IMG/VR virus record: IMGVR_UViG_3300018067_000021 | Location: 1-30,751 of that record | DNA: 30,751 nt | Origin: a virus | Direction: 5' to 3' (one strand) | Shown here: piece by piece, positions 13,876 through 20,668 of the stretch | Layout of the letters: every line of letters starts with the position of its first letter | Numbering within the stretch: position 1 is the first letter of the stretch | Notes under the pieces: generated by a model | The model's database searches: none | What the model was told of the DNA's origin: nothing | The model's input: the letters and a program-made list of their open reading frames with translations, nothing else | Made by a program: the position numbers and the translations under genes

Positions 13876-13895
13876 CTCCTCTTGTTGTGATGGAA
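13876..13895 (-). promoter_or_regulatory. leader motif copy before the 221-aa gene
   Basis: On the minus strand TTCCATCACAACAAGAGGAG, nearly the leader seen after the three strong promoters. It carries the ribosome site of the 13867 gene. No matching -35/-10 pair is visible; the structured block lies directly upstream. Confidence 0.5.
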
Positions 13896-13913
13896 CTCGC
13901 TCCACTCGCCGCC

Positions 13914-14013
13914 AAAACCGTACAGCTTAAGCTGGAAACAACTTGTCATTGCGCCATGCGCGCAATGAATGGCGCGCTTTGCGCCATTTGTTTCCAGCTT
14001 GTACGGTTTTTTT
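13914..14013 (+). other. branched inverted-repeat structure ending in a T7 run
   Basis: The outer arms are AAAACCGTACA (13914-13924) with TGTACGGTTTT (14000-14010), and AGCTGGAAACAA (13930-13941) with TTGTTTCCAGCT (13988-13999), 23 pairs in all with a 5-base bulge. Between them lie two inner hairpins: TCATTGCGC/GCGCAATGA (13946-13954, 13960-13968) and AATGGCGC/GCGCCATT (13968-13975, 13981-13988). The whole would fold as a three-way junction. Plus-strand reading gives TTTTTTT at 14007-14013, as in an intrinsic terminator; minus-strand reading has TTTT. It could be a two-way terminator, a structured RNA, or a replication-origin element. Confidence 0.65.
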
Positions 14014-14065
14014 GATTGGCGCAGTCTTCCCTCGATTTTGCGCCATTGGAACTTTGAATGGCGCA
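13950..14065. repeat. six copies of a TGCGCCATT motif in alternating directions
   Basis: Copies at 13950-13958 (TGCGCCATG), 13968-13976 (AATGGCGCG), 13980-13988 (TGCGCCATT), 14015-14023 (ATTGGCGCA), 14039-14047 (TGCGCCATT) and 14057-14065 (AATGGCGCA). The last two also pair as a 9-bp hairpin. Clustering right beside the primase-helicase gene is what an iteron-type origin or a multi-site operator would look like; which it is cannot be told from sequence. Confidence 0.6.
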
Positions 14066-14066
14066 C

Positions 14067-16412
14067 TTATCCACGGGTCACGCTCCCCGGTCTTTTCGTC
14101 AGCACTGAGCGGACGCCTTTCCTATCTTTTCGCAAAACCGGATCGAAGTAATCGAACACGTCCAGCGTCCCGTTTTTGATCCATTTTCCGGTCAGCTTCT
14201 TGGCTGCCTTGTTGCTGCACCCAAGCAGCTTCTCCAGGGCGTGACCCACCCACCGCTTGCTGTCGGCACCGGACGCCCTGGGCGCGTAGTGCTGGCCGGT
14301 GGCGTTGCCCCGCTCGTCCATCAACCCCTTGTCGATCACGTCGAGCGCGGCATTAAGGTCAGCCACAGTGATGCCCTCCATCTCGTCCGGTGGCTTCCAG
14401 CTCAGCAGCACCCCCACCTCGTCGCCGGGCAGGAAGGCCGTGGCATTGCCGACATCCCGGCTGACCTTCTCAAACCAGCGCACCTCGCCCTTGCGGGAGT
14501 AATTGGCCTTGCCGTCGTCGTAGCGGACGTAGTCGGCCCGGCGCTCTGGATCGACCTCCATGCCGTCAGCCTCGTCCTCGGTCATGGTGAACAGCGTCCC
14601 CACCACGCGAGCGATGCCCACCATCGCGCCGCCGCCCCGGCTCGCGTCGGGATCGCCCGCCATGCCCGCCGCATACTTTTTGGTGTGATGGACGAGCCAC
14701 AGCGCGATGCCGCACTGCCGCGCCACCTCGCGCCACGCCACCCCCGCCCATTTGACCTCGCTGTTGCTGTTCTCGTCGCCCTGGAACGTCTCGGCAAACG
14801 GATCGACCACCACCAGCCCGTAGCCGTTGGCCTTGATGGTCAGGATCAAGTCTGCCGACAGCGGCGTCTTCACCACGGTCTTGGTGCGGCTGTCGGTCTT
14901 GGCAATGATGATGCTCTCCGGGTTCTCGGCCACGTCGAGCCAGCCGTCGAGCTGCGACTGCGCTATGCCCATCTCCCTGGCCGCCACCACCAGCCGCCGC
15001 TTCATCTCGTCGAGGTCGTCCTCGCTGTTGATGACGAGAACCTTCTGCCTGCCCCTGGGCTGCCAGCCTCCCCAGGACACCCCTGCCGCGACCGCTATGG
15101 CCATCTGGAGCGTAAGCAGCGACTTGCCTGACCCAGGCGGCGCAACGAGGATAGACACGCTCCCGCACAACAGCAGGCCCGGCACGGACCATCGCCTGGG
15201 CGGTATGGTGGCGGCATCGATGGGGAACGCAGCGTGAACGGCAATGGGCGTGGCCGGGCGTGGTTGGGCGTGCCCAGCATGTGGCCCGGTAATGCCGGGA
15301 ATTACCGGGCCACCGGGCCGGTTGACAGATTGCTTGGCGGCGTAGGCGGCGACCGCCTCTTCCATGCTGCGGCAGCTTGCTATGTCGCCCGCCGTGAAAC
15401 GCTGGAGCGTGTAGGCTGCTCGCTCAAGCAATGCCTCTTCTGTCCAAGGCTGTTTGGTCGTCGCCCTGGGCCTTGTCAGCTCGGTGCCGTCGCGAAACTG
15501 CGGCCACGCTAGGTCGAGCAGCTCCTGCGGCGTGGGTGCGCGGCTGGGGTTCTCGCCTATGAGCTGGATGAGGCAGGCCAGCAGCGTGTCGAGCGCATGC
15601 TTCTCGCGCCCGTTCGTCACCTTGCCGGGCAGGCCAAATGCGTCTGTCTCGCGCTCGATGGCCTCGCCGCCGGTATCTTCACCCCTTGGCCGGGCGGATG
15701 CTTGGGCAATGGCGCTATTCCACATTTGCGATACGGCCTCGACCGGCGTGGGCGCACCCAATTGCGCCCCCAGCGCCGTGGCCCCGTAGCTTGCCTTGGC
15801 CCCCGGCGGCACCAGCATGTCGGTCAGCTCCTCGATGCGGCCCTCCTTCACCGGCCACGCCACCGAGCCTGCCAGCCGCATGACGCGGGAGGGATTGGAC
15901 ACGGTGGGGTCGCCATCCAGCGCCTTGGCCATAGCCTTCAGCAGGAGCTGCGACTGCGCCGGGTCTGTGATGGGGCTGTCCAGCTTCCACCAGAGCTGCG
16001 CCCTGGGAGCCGGGACGAGGCCGGTCACCACCACCAGGGTGGGCTTCAGCTCGCCGTACTTGGCCTTGGCGGCAGCCACTGTGCCGGGCTTGTCGAGATC
16101 GACGTAGGCGCACGTCAGCGCCAGGAAATCGGCATCCTTGGCGCGGGCAAAGGGAGCCGTGCCGGGCTGGCGCAGGGCGGCCCCAATATAGACGTTGCTG
16201 CCCTGGCCGTTCTTGGCCACGGCATGCTCGACCAGCAGCGCCAGCCGGTTGGCGGGATAGAGCTGGCCCTGGTTGACGGCCCGCTCGCCGGGCTTGTTCC
16301 AGGCCAGCTCGATGAGGCCATACTGGAGGCTGCCCAGCTCGCCGCCAAACAGGTGTTCGACGTGCGCCAGCATGCTGGCGCTGGACGGGACGAGAGGGTT
16401 GGTGCTATCCAC
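14067..16412 (-). CDS. primase-polymerase / RepA-like helicase fusion
   Basis: 781 aa from GTG 16412 (AAGGA seven bases upstream); the open frame further up has only a weak TTG. The N-terminal half resembles archaeo-eukaryotic primases (PrimPol): ALTCAYVDLDKPG with Asp105 and Asp107, LWWKLDSPI near 140 and NPSRVMRLAGS near 173. The C-terminal half is a RecA-fold replicative helicase of the RepA type: Walker A APPGSGKS 425-431, NSEDD near 462, Walker B VVVDP with Asp537, and LVHHTKK at 573-579. A final basic domain near 720-781 may be a winged helix. One protein can thus unwind and prime phage DNA. It is the main replication gene of the leftward early operon. Confidence 0.92.
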   Translation of the reverse strand: MDSTNPLVPSSASMLAHVEHLFGGELGSLQYGLIELAWNKPGERAVNQGQLYPANRLALLVEHAVAKNGQGSNVYIGAALRQPGTAPFARAKDADFLALTCAYVDLDKPGTVAAAKAKYGELKPTLVVVTGLVPAPRAQLWWKLDSPITDPAQSQLLLKAMAKALDGDPTVSNPSRVMRLAGSVAWPVKEGRIEELTDMLVPPGAKASYGATALGAQLGAPTPVEAVSQMWNSAIAQASARPRGEDTGGEAIERETDAFGLPGKVTNGREKHALDTLLACLIQLIGENPSRAPTPQELLDLAWPQFRDGTELTRPRATTKQPWTEEALLERAAYTLQRFTAGDIASCRSMEEAVAAYAAKQSVNRPGGPVIPGITGPHAGHAQPRPATPIAVHAAFPIDAATIPPRRWSVPGLLLCGSVSILVAPPGSGKSLLTLQMAIAVAAGVSWGGWQPRGRQKVLVINSEDDLDEMKRRLVVAAREMGIAQSQLDGWLDVAENPESIIIAKTDSRTKTVVKTPLSADLILTIKANGYGLVVVDPFAETFQGDENSNSEVKWAGVAWREVARQCGIALWLVHHTKKYAAGMAGDPDASRGGGAMVGIARVVGTLFTMTEDEADGMEVDPERRADYVRYDDGKANYSRKGEVRWFEKVSRDVGNATAFLPGDEVGVLLSWKPPDEMEGITVADLNAALDVIDKGLMDERGNATGQHYAPRASGADSKRWVGHALEKLLGCSNKAAKKLTGKWIKNGTLDVFDYFDPVLRKDRKGVRSVLTKRPGSVTRG

Positions 16413-16455
16413 GGGGTGTTCCTTTTTTGTGTTTGCTGACACAGGGGTACACAAG

Positions 16456-16483
16456 CGCCGGGGAGGTCCGCACCTCCCCGGCG
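16456..16483 (-). terminator. perfect 12-bp hairpin before the primase-helicase gene
   Basis: CGCCGGGGAGGT (16456-16467), loop CCGC, ACCTCCCCGGCG (16472-16483), very GC-rich, in the 86-nt gap between two leftward replication genes. No T-run follows on the minus strand; an attenuator or mRNA-stability role that sets the ratio between the abundant upstream gene and the helicase is the simplest reading. Confidence 0.55.
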
Positions 16484-16498
16484 TTACTCATTTCAGCT

Positions 16499-17314
16499 TC
16501 AGCCGAAATCGCTGGCCGATACTGTCCGCTGCTGTGGTGCCTGCTGCGGCTGCTGTGGCTGTGCGTCCCACGGCAGGCTGCCGTTCTGCGGCGGCGCTGC
16601 CCTGGTGCCGCCGGTCTGCGGCGCAGCAGGGGCATTGCTGAAGCCGTGCGCTGTCGAGGTCAGCCCCACGTTCTGCTGAGCCTGCTGCGGCGCAGCCTGC
16701 TGCCCCAGCGGCTTCTGCGCCCTGGGGATGAACACCAGATCGCCGCGTGGCTGCCAGCCTACCAGCTTGAACTGCGGCTCGTAGTTGGTGCTTTGCCGGA
16801 TGCCCTGGCCGGTCGTCAGCGGTATCGTGCCGGTCAGGACAATGACCGGCAGCAATCCAGGCTGCTGGTTCCGCTGCGCCGTGTATTCGCGATAGATCGC
16901 ACCGAAACCGCTGCGGAAGGCATCGGCGGTGCCGGTGATCTCGCGAATTGGCTGCTTGCCCTGGGCGCATGCCGTAGACAGCTTCAACATGAAGCGGACG
17001 CCGGATTTGTGGTCAGGGGTAGGCTTGGGTGGGAGCTGGTAGCCCATCGGCACCAGCACCATGTTTGGGGCTTGGCCGGGAATGAACAGCATCCACCCGG
17101 TTTCGATGTTCTCGAAATCGACAATCGCCGTGAATTGCGGGTCTGTGGTGATGTCGGTTTTCGTCACGCCAAAGTTGCCGCTGGCGTCCTGGCCTCTATC
17201 GTCGCGAAACATGCGACCGGCCTTGGCATCGTAGCGGCAGATGACGGCGAACGGCTCGCCGTTGTTGCCGCCGCCGCTCCGCATCGGTAGTCCGAAAGCA
17301 TCTACATTCGACAT
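16499..17314 (-). CDS. probable single-stranded-DNA-binding protein
   Basis: 271 aa from ATG 17314, sharing one base with the previous stop (TAATG). The first 180 residues look beta-rich (FAVICRYDAKAGRMFRDDRG, FENIETGWMLFIPGQAPN, LPVIVLTGTIPL, YEPQFKLVGW). The last 75 are a Gln/Pro/Ala-rich flexible linker ending SASDFG, the layout of SSB proteins (OB-like core, linker, acidic tip), though the tip is atypical. I recall relatives beside recombination genes in other alphaproteobacterial phages. Position between the nuclease and the helicase suits ssDNA protection. No direct OB-fold proof by eye. Confidence 0.65.
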   Translation of the reverse strand: MSNVDAFGLPMRSGGGNNGEPFAVICRYDAKAGRMFRDDRGQDASGNFGVTKTDITTDPQFTAIVDFENIETGWMLFIPGQAPNMVLVPMGYQLPPKPTPDHKSGVRFMLKLSTACAQGKQPIREITGTADAFRSGFGAIYREYTAQRNQQPGLLPVIVLTGTIPLTTGQGIRQSTNYEPQFKLVGWQPRGDLVFIPRAQKPLGQQAAPQQAQQNVGLTSTAHGFSNAPAAPQTGGTRAAPPQNGSLPWDAQPQQPQQAPQQRTVSASDFG

Positions 17315-17766
17315 TATGTCGTCTCCATAAACGCAGCGACAGGCTCGCTGCCAGCCACACCGGATTGTCCCGGTATTGGACGAGTTGGTTCCGGCGCGAC
17401 CTCAGTAGGCCCGCCGGATGGTGCGACACGCACGTATAAACACTGGCGTCGGGCGTGGCCGGGCTTGCGCTGGTTTGGCACCCGCCCCAGCTCCTCCAGC
17501 TCGCGCAGCAGCCCCTTCCGCTTGCAGTGGCCAAGGTTAGAACCCCAGGCATTGGGATGTCTCGGCTCTACGCCCTTCCAATCCTTCATGATGGTTTCGT
17601 TGTTGCCGATCCAGCCCAGCGGCAGCGCCAGGACGTAATGAAAATACTGGTACGAGAACGTCGGGTTGTTCTCGGCCACCCGCTTCATGCCTTCGTCGCG
17701 CAGCCTGACGCTCTCGGCGTAATCGAACAGGTCGTCCTCGTCGTCGCCGTCGTCTTCGTCCGACAT
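17314..17766 (-). CDS. acidic-tailed protein of the recombination module
   Basis: 150 aa from ATG 17766. It begins MSDEDDGDDEDDLFDYAESV, a strongly acidic head, then RDEGMKRVAENNPTFSYQYF and HPNAWGSNLGHCKRKGLLRE, which reads like a small winged-helix or DNA-contacting domain, and a Pro-rich tail. The HPNAWG motif recurs in small phage proteins next to resolvases as far as I recall. Function unknown; it starts one base after the nuclease gene's stop and is coupled to the SSB-like gene. Confidence 0.78.
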   Translation of the reverse strand: MSDEDDGDDEDDLFDYAESVRLRDEGMKRVAENNPTFSYQYFHYVLALPLGWIGNNETIMKDWKGVEPRHPNAWGSNLGHCKRKGLLRELEELGRVPNQRKPGHARRQCLYVRVAPSGGPTEVAPEPTRPIPGQSGVAGSEPVAAFMETT

Positions 17767-17767
17767 T

Positions 17768-18499
17768 TCAGATGCCCCAGATTGAATATGCCAGCGCCCT
17801 GGCAGCGGGTGGCGTCCAATAAAAGCTGTCGAGGTCCGGTACGGTAATGTCTACGAAAAATTGCGGATCGTCACTAAGCTTTCTGAATTTTTCGATGCGC
17901 TTGGCGATGGCTACCAGGGCTAGTCTGTGTTCGCTGATGTTCTCCAGCATGTAGACCTCCAGCTTCTTGGGGGTCACGTAGGCGATGCGCGCCTCGGTAT
18001 TGCCTCCGGTGTAGTGCGCCACTTGCCGGGCGTGGCCGTTCTTGATCTGGCCCGGCATCTTGTCGCTGGTTTTCAAGTCGAGCAGGATGCCGTGCTGCGC
18101 CCACTCGAAATCGTAGTAGCCCAGCATCGGCAGGGTCAGGCCTTCGTAGCGCATCTCGATCTTGCCCTGCATGCCGGTTGGCGTCCCGTATTGCCGCAGC
18201 TCAGTGAGCGCCGCCGTTACCATGTCAGGAATGGTGGCGCGAAACTTGTCGCGCCGTGGATCGCCGCTCAGCACCGTCAGCGTGTCGTACTTGGTCAGCG
18301 CCACGTCGATGCAGTCCTGCACCGGCTGGTCGAGGTTCTTCAGCCCGCACGTCACGCCGTCTTCGACGCCAACGCCGCGATGCGCCGCGATGGACACCGG
18401 CTGCTTGTGGCCCAGGATCACCTCGGCCACCCACATGGATTGCTGGGCGGCGAACAGGTTGCACTTGCTGGGCGAGTGATGGTCATAGGATGGCAACAT
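17768..18499 (-). CDS. RecB/Cas4-like PD-(D/E)XK nuclease
   Basis: 243 aa from ATG 18499 (AAGGGAC upstream), 17 bases inside the resolvase gene. Visible PD-(D/E)XK features: HRGVGVEDGV near 40-49 in the position of the usual G..H motif, Asp130 (GYYDFEW), ILLDLKTSD with Asp141 and Lys143, and the QVAHY motif (Gln159, Tyr163) typical of the RecB/Cas4 branch. Such phage enzymes act as exonucleases in recombination and genome processing. An N-terminal SPSKCNLFAAQQSMW stretch resembles the entry motif of this family. A four-Cys iron-sulfur site as in Cas4 is not visible. Confidence 0.85.
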   Translation of the reverse strand: MLPSYDHHSPSKCNLFAAQQSMWVAEVILGHKQPVSIAAHRGVGVEDGVTCGLKNLDQPVQDCIDVALTKYDTLTVLSGDPRRDKFRATIPDMVTAALTELRQYGTPTGMQGKIEMRYEGLTLPMLGYYDFEWAQHGILLDLKTSDKMPGQIKNGHARQVAHYTGGNTEARIAYVTPKKLEVYMLENISEHRLALVAIAKRIEKFRKLSDDPQFFVDITVPDLDSFYWTPPAARALAYSIWGI

Positions 18500-18980
18500 T
18501 CAACAGTCCCTTCGTGTGTGCGTAGTGATAGGCGAGCAGGGCGGCCTCGGCTCGGCCTGCGTCCTTCTTCCTTCCGAATGTGATGGCGTTCGCGGGGAAC
18601 AGGGCCATTGCCAGCCCCCGCGAACGGTCCTTGTTGTCCTTGCCGCCGGGCAGCTTCATCGCCTTCTTCCAGCTTGCTGGCGTGATGAGAACCTGGGGGA
18701 CGTGACTGAGCGCGCACACCACGCGAGCCGTGGTGTAGGCGGCAGAGAACCTCCAGGCTTGCATGACGCCGTCGCGAGGCATCGGCCCGACACGCTCGAT
18801 GATGGCGATGTTTGGCCCGTAATTGCCTACGAGGTCGCGCAGCGCGGAGGCGTTCACGGCGCTCTCCACCACCGGCATGTCATGCACCGACACATGGTCC
18901 GACACTGACGGGTAGTAGAACGCCACCGCCCCGGTGAGGCCGGGATCGACGGCCATGATGCAGTAGCTGCGGTCGTTCAT
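18483..18980 (-). CDS. RuvC-like Holliday-junction resolvase
   Basis: 165 aa from ATG 18980, ATGA-coupled to the previous gene. RNase H-fold catalytic layout: Asp12 in IMAVDPGLTGAVAF, Glu62 in NIAIIERVGPMP, and Asp140/Glu145 in KKDAGRAEAALLAYHY, the usual third and fourth acidic positions of RuvC proteins. Length matches bacterial RuvC (about 170 aa). It would resolve branched replication and recombination intermediates before packaging. Upstream in-frame sequence is a shadow of other genes. Confidence 0.9.
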   Translation of the reverse strand: MNDRSYCIMAVDPGLTGAVAFYYPSVSDHVSVHDMPVVESAVNASALRDLVGNYGPNIAIIERVGPMPRDGVMQAWRFSAAYTTARVVCALSHVPQVLITPASWKKAMKLPGGKDNKDRSRGLAMALFPANAITFGRKKDAGRAEAALLAYHYAHTKGLLNVAIL

Positions 18981-19267
18981 TTGCGCCTTCCTAATGTCGC
19001 GTCGGTGACGCGGCCTGAGTTGGTCTTGAAGCGATTGGCGATCTGCTGCATCGACAGGTGCGGGTGGGCGCGCTTGTAGTCGCGGAGCTGCCGCTTCAGC
19101 TCCGGTGTGTAGGCCCGCGACCGTATTCTGGTGACCGGGTTGCCCCTGCGCCGGTACAGCTCCTTTTCCAGCTTGCGTAGCCTGTCGGCAAACGGTCGCG
19201 TGTAGGGATACTGCATCAGCTCGGCCACCAGCTTCATCAGCTCGCGGCGCACCTCTGGGATTGTCAT
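18977..19267 (-). CDS. small basic helix-turn-helix-like protein
   Basis: 96 aa from ATG 19267, directly after the stop of the GcrA-like gene (GGGAGG upstream). Two basic helices (VRRELMKLVAELMQYPYT, ADRLRKLEKELYRRRGNPVT) precede YTPELKRQLRDYKRAHPHLS and MQQIANRFKTNSGRVTDATL, which reads as a helix-turn-helix. Likely binds DNA; target unknown. Confidence 0.78.
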   Translation of the reverse strand: MTIPEVRRELMKLVAELMQYPYTRPFADRLRKLEKELYRRRGNPVTRIRSRAYTPELKRQLRDYKRAHPHLSMQQIANRFKTNSGRVTDATLGRRK

Positions 19268-19696
19268 TTAGTGCCTCCCCATTGCCGGATAGGCGATGCG
19301 TGAATGCTTGAAGCAGTAGACGCTGCCCTCGACCGGCGGGATGCCGCAGTAGAAATACGGCGGCAGGCCCTCGGTCACCGGCCAGCGGCATGTGCGGTGA
19401 TCGAGCTGCATGATGGTGACCTTGCCCCACGTCACGCCGGGCTTGGGCGGCTCTGGCTTCGCCGCCGGGTGCCGGTAGGGCTTGCGCTTCTTTTTGTGCG
19501 GGCTGCTGGCCCGCTGCTTCTTTTCGGTGCCGCGCCGCGCCCGCGAGATGCAGGAGTTTTTGGTGAAGATCCGGTGAAACCGCGACACCATCCTGTCGGC
19601 AATGGCGCTGTAGTTCAGCGGCGGTCGATGCTGCATCAGCTCAGCGAGATACGCCTTGGCCTCGTCGGTCCAGGGCGTGGTTTCTGTGTCGGTCAC
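19268..19696 (-). CDS. GcrA-like cell-cycle regulator
   Basis: 142 aa from GTG 19696 (overlapping the previous stop as GTGA, AGGA upstream). GcrA is an alphaproteobacterial transcription factor that works with sigma-70 and reads GANTC methylation by CcrM. The N-terminus, PWTDEAKAYLAELMQHRPPL then NYSAIADRM and FTKNSCISRARR, matches its Myb-like W(T/D)E...L..L...S...IA helix-turn-helix. The middle is a basic linker. The C-terminus, LDHRTCRWPVTEGLPPYFYC then CFKHSRIAYP, matches the CRWP...F(H/Y)CG...C..H.R.AY motif of the GcrA C-terminal sigma-binding domain. Length is slightly short. It could redirect host polymerase to phage or host promoters. Relation by motif, not by search. Confidence 0.85.
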   Translation of the reverse strand: MTDTETTPWTDEAKAYLAELMQHRPPLNYSAIADRMVSRFHRIFTKNSCISRARRGTEKKQRASSPHKKKRKPYRHPAAKPEPPKPGVTWGKVTIMQLDHRTCRWPVTEGLPPYFYCGIPPVEGSVYCFKHSRIAYPAMGRH

Positions 19697-19968
19697 CGCT
19701 TCTTCCTCACCTTGCGCCGGTCGATGGCCCGCTGGATCGCCTTACGCAGCCGTGGTCCGCGCTGGCCGCGCATAGCCCACAACTCGTCCGGGGCCGTCAG
19801 GCCCATCTTGCTGAGCTGCTTGTGGATAACGACCCAGGTATTGGCCGGGAATTTACCTGTGGATCGCCACCAGCTCACCACCTTCCCGTTCGTATCCAGC
19901 AGCTCGGCAACGTGCTGGTTGCCGCCCAGCGCGTCGATTACCAAGCCAACTGATGGTAGATTTGACAT
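19693..19968 (-). CDS. YdaS/Cro-type helix-turn-helix regulator
   Basis: 91 aa from ATG 19968 (AGAGG six bases upstream); a GTG two codons earlier is less likely. VIDALGGNQHVAELLDTNGK then VVSWWRSTGKFPANTWVVIH is a helix-turn-helix in the style of YdaS-type phage regulators, followed by LWAMRGQ and a very basic tail ending RKVRKKR. It is the first gene of the leftward early operon, and two direct repeats (19981-20014) lie just upstream, so it probably binds them and controls both directions. Confidence 0.82.
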   Translation of the reverse strand: MSNLPSVGLVIDALGGNQHVAELLDTNGKVVSWWRSTGKFPANTWVVIHKQLSKMGLTAPDELWAMRGQRGPRLRKAIQRAIDRRKVRKKR

Positions 19969-19980
19969 ACTCACCCTCTT

Positions 19981-20014
19981 TCTAGATTATTCGGAACGGT
20001 CTAGATTATTCGGA
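19981..20014. promoter_or_regulatory. two 15-bp direct repeats between divergent operons
   Basis: TCTAGATTATTCGGA at 19981-19995 and again at 20000-20014, 19 bases start to start (nearly two helix turns), in the 65-bp gap between leftward and rightward operons. The AT-rich repeats stand out from the GC-rich genome. They look like operator sites for the adjacent regulator and must overlap the promoters, whose exact hexamers I cannot assign. Confidence 0.65.
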
Positions 20015-20033
20015 TTATGCCGGGAGGTCAATC

Positions 20034-20273
20034 GTGATACCCATGACCAAGCTGCCGGGTGTGCCTGACAAGGATGACGTGAAGCCCGGCATGGCGAGCT
20101 GGGAAGGCAACGGGCCGAAAGGCAAATACTGCGAGAGCTGCGTCCATCGCGGCTACTACTTCGACACCGACTATCATTCTGGTTGCTTCATGTTCTTTCG
20201 ACAGTCTGGTGTGCATGGGCCGCGCATCAAGCTGCACTACAAGGCCTGCAAACACTACGCGGAGAAAACATGA
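20034..20273 (+). CDS. 79-aa cysteine-rich protein
   Basis: GTG 20034 lies six bases after GGGAGG; the ATG at 20043 would be too far. The product has YCESCVHRGYYFDTDYHSGC and FRQSGVHGPRIKLHYKACKH, so four Cys with paired His could hold one zinc. First gene of the rightward module. Function unknown. Confidence 0.75.
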   Translation: MIPMTKLPGVPDKDDVKPGMASWEGNGPKGKYCESCVHRGYYFDTDYHSGCFMFFRQSGVHGPRIKLHYKACKHYAEKT

Positions 20274-20599
20274 CAGACGAAGAGATGAGGATACGAGCCA
20301 ACTTGGCGGCAGCGGATGGCCGCATGTTGGAGGCGGCCTGGATCAAGACCATGCTGGCGTCGGCACCGGAAGAGCTGAGCGAGGCGCACTTGATGATGGT
20401 GCGCGTCGGGTTTTATCGCGGCGCGCAGAGCATGCTGGAGATCATGCGGCTGGCAGCGGGAGAGCAGGACCATCGCGTGGCGCAGACCGTCATGCGCGAC
20501 ATCGCCAAGGAAATGGCTGCGTTCTTCCGGGTGGCGGCGCAGTTCGGCAAGGACATGCTCAAGAAAAGAGAGCAGCAAAATCAATCAGTTAGGCACTGA
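20270..20599 (+). CDS. helical protein of the rightward module
   Basis: 109 aa, ATG overlapping the previous stop by ATGA. All-helical by eye: MRIRANLAAADGRMLEAAWI, LMMVRVGFYRGAQSMLEIMR and AKEMAAFFRVAAQFGKDMLK, ending in a basic tail. No family recognised. The third strong promoter begins 10 bases after its stop. Confidence 0.75.
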   Translation: MTDEEMRIRANLAAADGRMLEAAWIKTMLASAPEELSEAHLMMVRVGFYRGAQSMLEIMRLAAGEQDHRVAQTVMRDIAKEMAAFFRVAAQFGKDMLKKREQQNQSVRH

Positions 20600-20609
20600 A
20601 CAAGACAGC

Positions 20610-20660
20610 TTGACAGCCCTGTCTATTTGTCGGTATAAGGTGCCTGTTCATCACAGCAGG
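20610..20660 (+). promoter_or_regulatory. third copy of the shared promoter and leader hairpin
   Basis: TTGACA 20610-20615, 18-base spacer, TATAAG 20634-20639, then CCTGTT/CATCAC/AGCAGG at 20643-20660, a 6-bp stem (one G-T pair) over the AGGAG site. The palindrome GACAG-CC-CTGTC overlaps the -35 element. By eye about 54 of 62 bases match the leftward promoter at 11221-11250 from -35 to ATG, including AGGAGCTACCCATG. Confidence 0.78.
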
Positions 20661-20668
20661 AGCTACCC

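Noticed and set aside
13869-14066. A 65-codon minus-strand frame starting with GTG right after the primase-helicase stop.
   Set aside because: It runs entirely through the inverted repeats and iteron-like motifs, has no ribosome site and no recognisable pattern; better explained as non-coding.
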